64,000 nucleotides of DNA. Origin: JAEXZL01 sp049943125. Its GTDB lineage: Bacteria; Bacillota; Clostridia; Clostridiales; Clostridiaceae. Both the position numbers and the translations under genes were made by a program. The DNA lies in the NCBI RefSeq assembly GCF_049943125.1, contig NZ_CP188040.1:496001-560000 (forward strand), read 5' to 3'. The notes under the pieces were generated by a model. The model searched no databases. It was given only the letters and a program-made list of their open reading frames with translations, and had not been told where the DNA came from. Shown here piece by piece: positions 63,874-64,000 of the stretch. Positions within the stretch are counted from its first letter, which is position 1, and every line of letters begins with the position of its first letter.

Positions 63874-64000
63874 AGCAACTCCTCTAACAGTTCAGTAATT
63901 TTTATCCTTTTTATTTATAATTTGTAAATAATTATTAATCTAAGTATAATTGTTTTTCGGGAAAAAATAAAGAGAAATTAATAACAATAAGCTCTATACC

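Overview
The window comes from a low-GC, Gram-positive, spore-forming anaerobe of the Clostridium type. The evidence is the strongly AT-rich sequence, AGGAGG-type ribosome binding sites before nearly every gene, and clostridial gene neighbourhoods (ftsEX-ctp-PDZ protein, uvrBA, FHA-SEDS-PBP-uvrC-murB, rapZ-yvcK-whiA, acpS-nnr-gerS-like-alr-mazEF, pfkA-pyk). No rRNA, tRNA or CRISPR array was found.

Layout. 1-3.5 kb is accessory: a sensor protein cut by the window edge, an XRE regulator with membrane helices, and a SAP-domain protein next to a scrap of a second RlmD-type gene. 3.5-8 kb holds rlmD and the glycolytic pair pfkA-pyk. 8.2-17.5 kb is a beta-glucoside island: PTS IIA, a GrdB-like protein, IIB, IIC, a membrane protein and a GH4 6-phospho-beta-glucosidase. 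A LevR-type sigma-54 activator controls it, and a sigma-54 promoter (GG-N10-GC) lies in front of IIA. The island sits between dnaE and pfkA, which are adjacent in many clostridia.

17.6-23.3 kb is the most unusual part. dnaE (DNA polymerase III alpha) is cut into three exons by two self-splicing introns of different classes. Intron 1 (1712 nt) is a group II intron: GUGCG start, AU end, a 34-nt domain V with GAAA loop and AC bulge, and EBS1/EBS2 matching the 5' exon. It carries a LAGLIDADG homing endonuclease gene instead of the usual reverse transcriptase, and that reading frame runs through domain V. Intron 2 (339 nt) is an ORF-less group I intron with P, Q, R and S elements and exact P1 and P10 pairings. 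Removing both restores an intact 1198-residue DnaE. Intron 2 lies within two codons of the site of the cyanobacterial DnaE split intein.

24-46 kb is mainly core genes on the minus strand: pgmB, whiA, yvcK, rapZ, murB, uvrC (probably starting at AUA), PBP, SEDS protein, FHA protein, uvrA, uvrB, murQ, a PDZ membrane protein, ctp, ftsX and ftsE. 46-50 kb has two YitT paralogues separated by an IS3-family element that landed in a pyrimidine-rich repeat tract. Similar tracts lie after murB and after the PDZ gene.

49.7-54.7 kb carries mazEF, alr, a GerS-like protein, the NAD(P)HX repair enzyme, acpS and a small DUF6514-like protein. 55-64 kb has an NADH:rubredoxin-type oxidoreductase, ssb, galU, a Big_2-repeat surface protein, a GGDEF/HD-GYP c-di-GMP enzyme, a GH3-like acyl-adenylating enzyme and a membrane methyltransferase. 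Two short promoter-terminator units without genes (near 5.1 and 55.1 kb) look like small RNAs.
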